Part shown: positions 61,573 to 64,000 of the stretch, one piece after another
Numbering within the stretch: position 1 is the first letter of the stretch
Layout of the letters: every line of letters starts with the position of its first letter
Origin: Sinorhizobium sp. RAC02
Lineage (GTDB): Bacteria > Pseudomonadota > Alphaproteobacteria > Rhizobiales > Rhizobiaceae
DNA: 64,000 nt
Reading direction: 5' to 3'
NCBI RefSeq assembly: GCF_001713395.1
Contig: NZ_CP016452.1
Span: forward strand, 62,001 to 126,000
Program-made: the position numbers and the translations under genes
Notes under the pieces: generated by a model
What the model saw: the letters and a program-made list of their open reading frames with translations, nothing else
Databases searched by the model: none
Told to the model about the DNA's origin: nothing

Positions 61573-61682
61573 AGTCACGTTGACCTGCCCCTGAACTTTC
61601 ATCCGGCAGCGATTAGAGCCTCGGCGGTCTTGCTCTGAGCCCAAACCTTGGACCGCCGGGAGTTGGAGTTTTCCGGCTCTTA

Positions 61683-62486
61683 TCACGATGGCTGGCTGGT
61701 ATCGCCACCGGGATTATGCAGCAGGATCGGAGGTTTGTAACCGATCGCCGAGTGAGGACGTTCCTCGTTGTAGTATCGACGCCAAGTCTCCAACTTTTCG
61801 CTTGAATCCGCAAGGGTCAGGAACCAATGAGCGTTCAGGCATTCCGCGCGGAGCTTACTGTTGAACGCCTCGATGAAGCCGTTGTCCGTCGGCTTACCGG
61901 GCCGCGAGAAGTCCAGCGTGACGTTGTTGGCATAGGCCCAAAGGTCGAGATCTCGGGAGATGAATTCGCTGCCGTTGTCGACCCTGATCGTCTTCGGAGA
62001 CCCAGTCTTCCTGCAAATGCGTTCCAGCGTCTGGACAACATCCTCACCGCGATAGGTGAACCGCGCATCGGTTGCGAGGCAGTAACGCGCATGGGTATCG
62101 ACAATGGTCAGGATGCGCAGCTTCTTGCCGGTCGAAAGCTGGTCGTGAACGAAGTCCATCGCCCACACGTCGTTCGGCCCGGCGGCTTCCTGGCGATCCT
62201 CCCGTAGTTTTGCCTTGACCCGCCGCTTGGGGTGCTTGTTGCGCAGTTGAAGCCCTAACTCACTGTAAATCCTGCGTGTCTTCTTCATGTTGATCTTCCA
62301 TCCATCACGGCGCAGGAGGATATGGACACGCCGATATCCATAACGGACGCGTGCCTCGCAAATCTCCCTGATCCGTCTTTCGAGAGGGGCCTGTCCGGTG
62401 CGCCGGGACTTGTAGTGATAAGTCGATGTATCGAATGTCAGGACCTTGCAGGCCCGTCGGATCGATATGCCCCAGTCCGCCAGCAT
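61683..62486 (-). CDS. IS3-family transposase OrfB (DDE domain)
   Basis: The 267-residue product has the complete IS3 DDE core: Asp in NDVWAMDFVHDQLSTG, Asp in TIRVDNGSEFIS, Glu in PTDNGFIEAFNSKLRAECL, and the end HSAIGYKPPILLHNPGG. The frame stays open upstream of the ATG (PKALRPVQQRKLIDG), so it is normally made as an OrfAB fusion by a frameshift near the CCGAAAG sequence at the end of OrfA. Confidence 0.92.
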   Translation of the reverse strand: MLADWGISIRRACKVLTFDTSTYHYKSRRTGQAPLERRIREICEARVRYGYRRVHILLRRDGWKINMKKTRRIYSELGLQLRNKHPKRRVKAKLREDRQEAAGPNDVWAMDFVHDQLSTGKKLRILTIVDTHARYCLATDARFTYRGEDVVQTLERICRKTGSPKTIRVDNGSEFISRDLDLWAYANNVTLDFSRPGKPTDNGFIEAFNSKLRAECLNAHWFLTLADSSEKLETWRRYYNEERPHSAIGYKPPILLHNPGGDTSQPS

Positions 62487-62518
62487 CCCGTCGATCAGCT
62501 TTCGCTGCTGGACAGGCC

Positions 62519-62784
62519 TCAGAGCTTTCGGCGGATGACGTCCTGGAGCATCTCCCGGTCAAGCGTCAGGTCCGCGACAATCTTCTTCAGCCGGGAATTC
62601 TCATCCTCCAAAGCCTTCAGACGTCGCATCTCGTCGGGCAACAGGCCCGCATACTTCTTGCGCCAGTTGAAATACGTCGCCTGGCTGATACCTGCCTTCC
62701 GGCAGATCTCCGCAACCGGCACGCCGTCGTCGCCCTGCTTCAATATGAACGCCTTCTGCGCGCCCGAAAATTCGATGCCTTCAT
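62519..62784 (-). pseudogene. IS3-family OrfA with N-terminal frameshift
   Basis: From residue 15 the frame is intact: FILKQGDDGVPVAEICRKAG (helix-turn-helix start), ISQATYFNWRKKYAGLLPDE, and a leucine zipper LKALEDENSRLKKIVADL. The natural ATG at 62784, with AAGGAG upstream, opens MKASNF in another frame. One base appears lost in the aattttcgg run near 62768. OrfA would not be made in full, so the element is probably not self-mobile. Confidence 0.7.
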
Positions 62785-62865
62785 CGCTTCCGCTCCTTAT
62801 CCCAGCCGGGAAATTATCGCGGAAAACTCCAACTATGAATGGTCCAGTTTTTGGGGATCAGAGCA

Positions 62866-63017
62866 CATTGTCCGGCCATCGCCTCGCTCACCTCCAGCGA
62901 TCCCCCGATCTGCGGGAGCAGACCGGCAGGCAGAGCCTCGGTCAGGATGGTGAGGAAACCGGCAATCGCCAGCGCGCATAGCCCCGCGACTGGCAGCCGT
63001 CCGACCTGCGTCGTCAT
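62866..63017 (-). pseudogene. MFS transporter, N-terminal fragment cut by IS3 element
   Basis: The ATG at 63017 overlaps the upstream monooxygenase stop (ATGA). The product MTTQVGRLPVAGLCALAIAG then FLTILTEALPAGLLPQIGGS and EVSEAMAGQ matches the first helix and loop of DHA1-type exporters. The IS end follows right after at 62865. About 350 residues are missing. Confidence 0.85.
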
Positions 63018-63352
63018 GCTGAGGCCTTCGGCAGCACCAGGTCGGCAACGGTGTAGGTGTGGAACTCGCTCGACGAGACGGTGTCGAGCTTGCGGAACTT
63101 TTCGAGGAATACCGGATCGGAAAAGAAGATCCCGACATCGCCAGCATCGGAAATCGCCTCGATGTTCACGACGGTCAGCCCATCCGTGCTCTTGGCAAGG
63201 TTGCTCCACAGGAAACCGGGCTTCTGCTCGGCGACGTAGTGAACGACATCCTGGATCAATCGGAATGCTTCCTCCTGCTTGCCAGGATGAACGTGAATGA
63301 CATTGACGATGAATGTCGTTGCGGCGGGCTGGATCGTGAAGGCGGGGATCAT
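63014..63352 (-). CDS. ABM-superfamily monooxygenase-like protein
   Basis: The 112-residue protein has the antibiotic-biosynthesis monooxygenase fold: TTFIVNVIHVHPGKQEEAFR, HYVAEQKPGFLWSNLAKSTD, and FFSDPVFLEKFRKLDTVSSS. Such small dimeric proteins act on quinones or other aromatics or as heme-degrading enzymes. AAGGAG lies 6 bases before the ATG at 63352. It was in an operon with the cut MFS gene and is divergent from a LysR gene. Confidence 0.85.
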   Translation of the reverse strand: MIPAFTIQPAATTFIVNVIHVHPGKQEEAFRLIQDVVHYVAEQKPGFLWSNLAKSTDGLTVVNIEAISDAGDVGIFFSDPVFLEKFRKLDTVSSSEFHTYTVADLVLPKASA

Positions 63353-63417
63353 GTTCGTCTCCTTGTTTCGGAAGGCCAAGCGATAGCGGACGGTTTGTTG
63401 CGGAAAAACAGGCCGTC

Positions 63418-63449
63418 ATTCCGATGACTACAGAATAAAATTCCGATAA
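63418..63449. promoter_or_regulatory. Direct repeats between ABM and LysR genes
   Basis: ATTCCGATGA (63418) and ATTCCGATAA (63440) are repeated 22 bases apart, about two helical turns, just upstream of the LysR start. They may be LysR contact sites. Confidence 0.45.
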
Positions 63450-63459
63450 TAGTCAGTGC

Positions 63460-64000
63460 ATGGACAAACTCACAGCGTTCGACGCCTTCGTGCAATCGGC
63501 TGAAACAGGCAGCTTCGTTGCAGCTGGTCGCAAGCTCGGCCTATCTGCCTCTGCGGTTGGCAAGGCGGTGGTGCGGCTCGAGCAACGGCTGGATGTGCGC
63601 CTGTTCCATCGCAACACGCGCAACATGACGCTGACCGAGGAAGGGCGGCTGTTCCTTGAACGCTGCCGCCGCATCTTCGAGGAGGTCGAGGCAGCGGAAG
63701 CCGAGCTTGCCCGATCCAATCGGACGCCGAGAGGGAGGCTACGCGTCAGTCTGCCGCTGGTCGGCATGCTCCTGACGCCGGTGATGGCCAACTTCATGCG
63801 CGCCTGGCCCGAGGTGCAGCTCGATTTGGATTTCAGCGATCGGCTGGTTGACGTTGTGGAGGAAGGGTTCGATGCGGTCATTCGCACCGGGCAGCCCTCG
63901 GACAGCCGGTTGATGAGCCGCAATGTTGGAAGGTTCAAACTGAAGATTGTCGCCTCGCCAGGCTATCTGGCACGGTGCGGCGTGCCGGAAACCCTTGATG
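63460..64000 (+). CDS. LysR-family regulator, 5' part (runs off window)
   Basis: The 180 visible residues start MDKLTAFDAFVQSAETGSFV and show the winged helix AAGRKLGLSASAVGKAVVRL, LDVRLFHRNTRNMTLTEEG, then the effector domain start RLRVSLPLVGMLLTPVMANF and LVDVVEEGFDAVIRTG. No stop is reached before 64000. It is divergent from the ABM/MFS operon, which it most likely regulates. Confidence 0.92.
   Translation, partial: MDKLTAFDAFVQSAETGSFVAAGRKLGLSASAVGKAVVRLEQRLDVRLFHRNTRNMTLTEEGRLFLERCRRIFEEVEAAEAELARSNRTPRGRLRVSLPLVGMLLTPVMANFMRAWPEVQLDLDFSDRLVDVVEEGFDAVIRTGQPSDSRLMSRNVGRFKLKIVASPGYLARCGVPETLD

Larger units (their letters stand above)
58446..61628. repeat. 3.18-kb direct repeat, copy 2
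   Basis: It is the same orientation as copy 1 at 11697-14879, offset 46749. The first 2 kb appear identical; differences cluster in the last 1.1 kb. It ends two bases before an IS3-family element whose end starts TGCTCTGAGCCC. The gap 58035-58445 before it holds no gene I can support. Confidence 0.97.
61631..62865 (-). mobile_element. IS3-family (IS407/IS51-like) element, 1235 bp
   Basis: Ends are imperfect inverted repeats: TGCTCTGAGCCC...TGGACC...GTTGGAGTTTTCCG from 61631, and the reverse complement of TGCTCTGATCCCC...TGGACC...GTTGGAGTTTTCCG up to 62865. It encodes OrfA and OrfB in the usual frameshift arrangement. The flanking triplets (TCT and CAT) do not match, so there is no target duplication. 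The left flank is the 3.18-kb repeat and the right flank a cut MFS gene, so recombination followed insertion. Confidence 0.85.

Noticed and set aside
11697..61628. Composite transposon bounded by the 3.18-kb repeats
   Set aside because: The repeats carry no transposase gene or terminal inverted repeats of their own, so they are reported as a direct repeat only.
1..64000. CRISPR array, tRNA or rRNA genes
   Set aside because: No regularly spaced short repeats and no tRNA- or rRNA-like conserved sequence were noticed on either strand.

Overview
The window looks like an accessory replicon (plasmid or symbiotic/genomic island) of a Rhizobiaceae bacterium (Rhizobium, Agrobacterium or Ensifer type). 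The reasons are the GC-rich coding style, SyrB-like and DUF982 and DUF6481 small proteins, an AqpS-type arsenic operon, an HWE/HisKA_2 kinase, several RbsABC and Ugp-type sugar ABC transporters, and many partial insertion sequences. I saw no rRNA, tRNA or CRISPR array.

Layout. 1-5.8 kb is a scrap zone: an IS6-type transposase tail, a DUF4238 fragment, small phage-like and membrane proteins, a lipoprotein, a BrnT/BrnA toxin-antitoxin pair, and remnants of an IS5-type element, an EamA transporter and a Tn3-type transposase. 5.8-11.6 kb is a leftward arsenic operon: arsR1, thioredoxin-type arsC, aqpS, glutaredoxin-type arsC, arsH, arsR2, a flavoprotein with a Cys-rich tail, and an ArsK-like MFS pump. 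11.7-14.9 kb is the first copy of a 3.18-kb direct repeat carrying three SyrB-like regulators, a DUF982 protein and a proline-rich protein. 15-29 kb holds stress and housekeeping-type accessory genes: CspA, DUF6481, a frameshifted PAS/HWE kinase with a receiver protein, an SbmA/BacA-like ABC exporter, PNPOx-fold and GNAT proteins, a TetR/MFS pair and a LysR/aldo-keto reductase pair.

29.4-58.0 kb is a large catabolic island. Leftward operon A (38.6 to 29.4 kb) encodes a CaiB-type CoA-transferase, a solute-binding-like protein without a signal peptide, an enoyl-CoA hydratase, an RbsCBA-type importer, an FAH-family (XylX-like) enzyme and an alpha-ketoglutaric-semialdehyde-type dehydrogenase. Divergent operon B (38.8 to 44.7 kb) encodes a second Rbs-type importer with its ATPase split into two genes, plus an M24 metallohydrolase. 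Two identical LacI-type palindromes lie between A and B. Leftward operon C (56.7 to 44.7 kb) encodes a Tat-exported binding protein, two permeases, two unequal ATPases, a Gfo/Idh/MocA oxidoreductase, a TIM-barrel isomerase, a DUF4432 epimerase, an SDR dehydrogenase, a lactonase and a LacI regulator. A second LacI gene is divergent from it. Together the enzymes suggest uptake, epimerisation, oxidation, lactone opening and non-phosphorylative breakdown of a sugar or sugar derivative, with an unexplained CoA-ester branch.

58.4-61.6 kb is the second copy of the direct repeat, so the two copies bracket the 43.6 kb between them. It is followed by an IS3-family element joined to a truncated MFS gene, an ABM-type monooxygenase and a divergent LysR gene that runs off the window.
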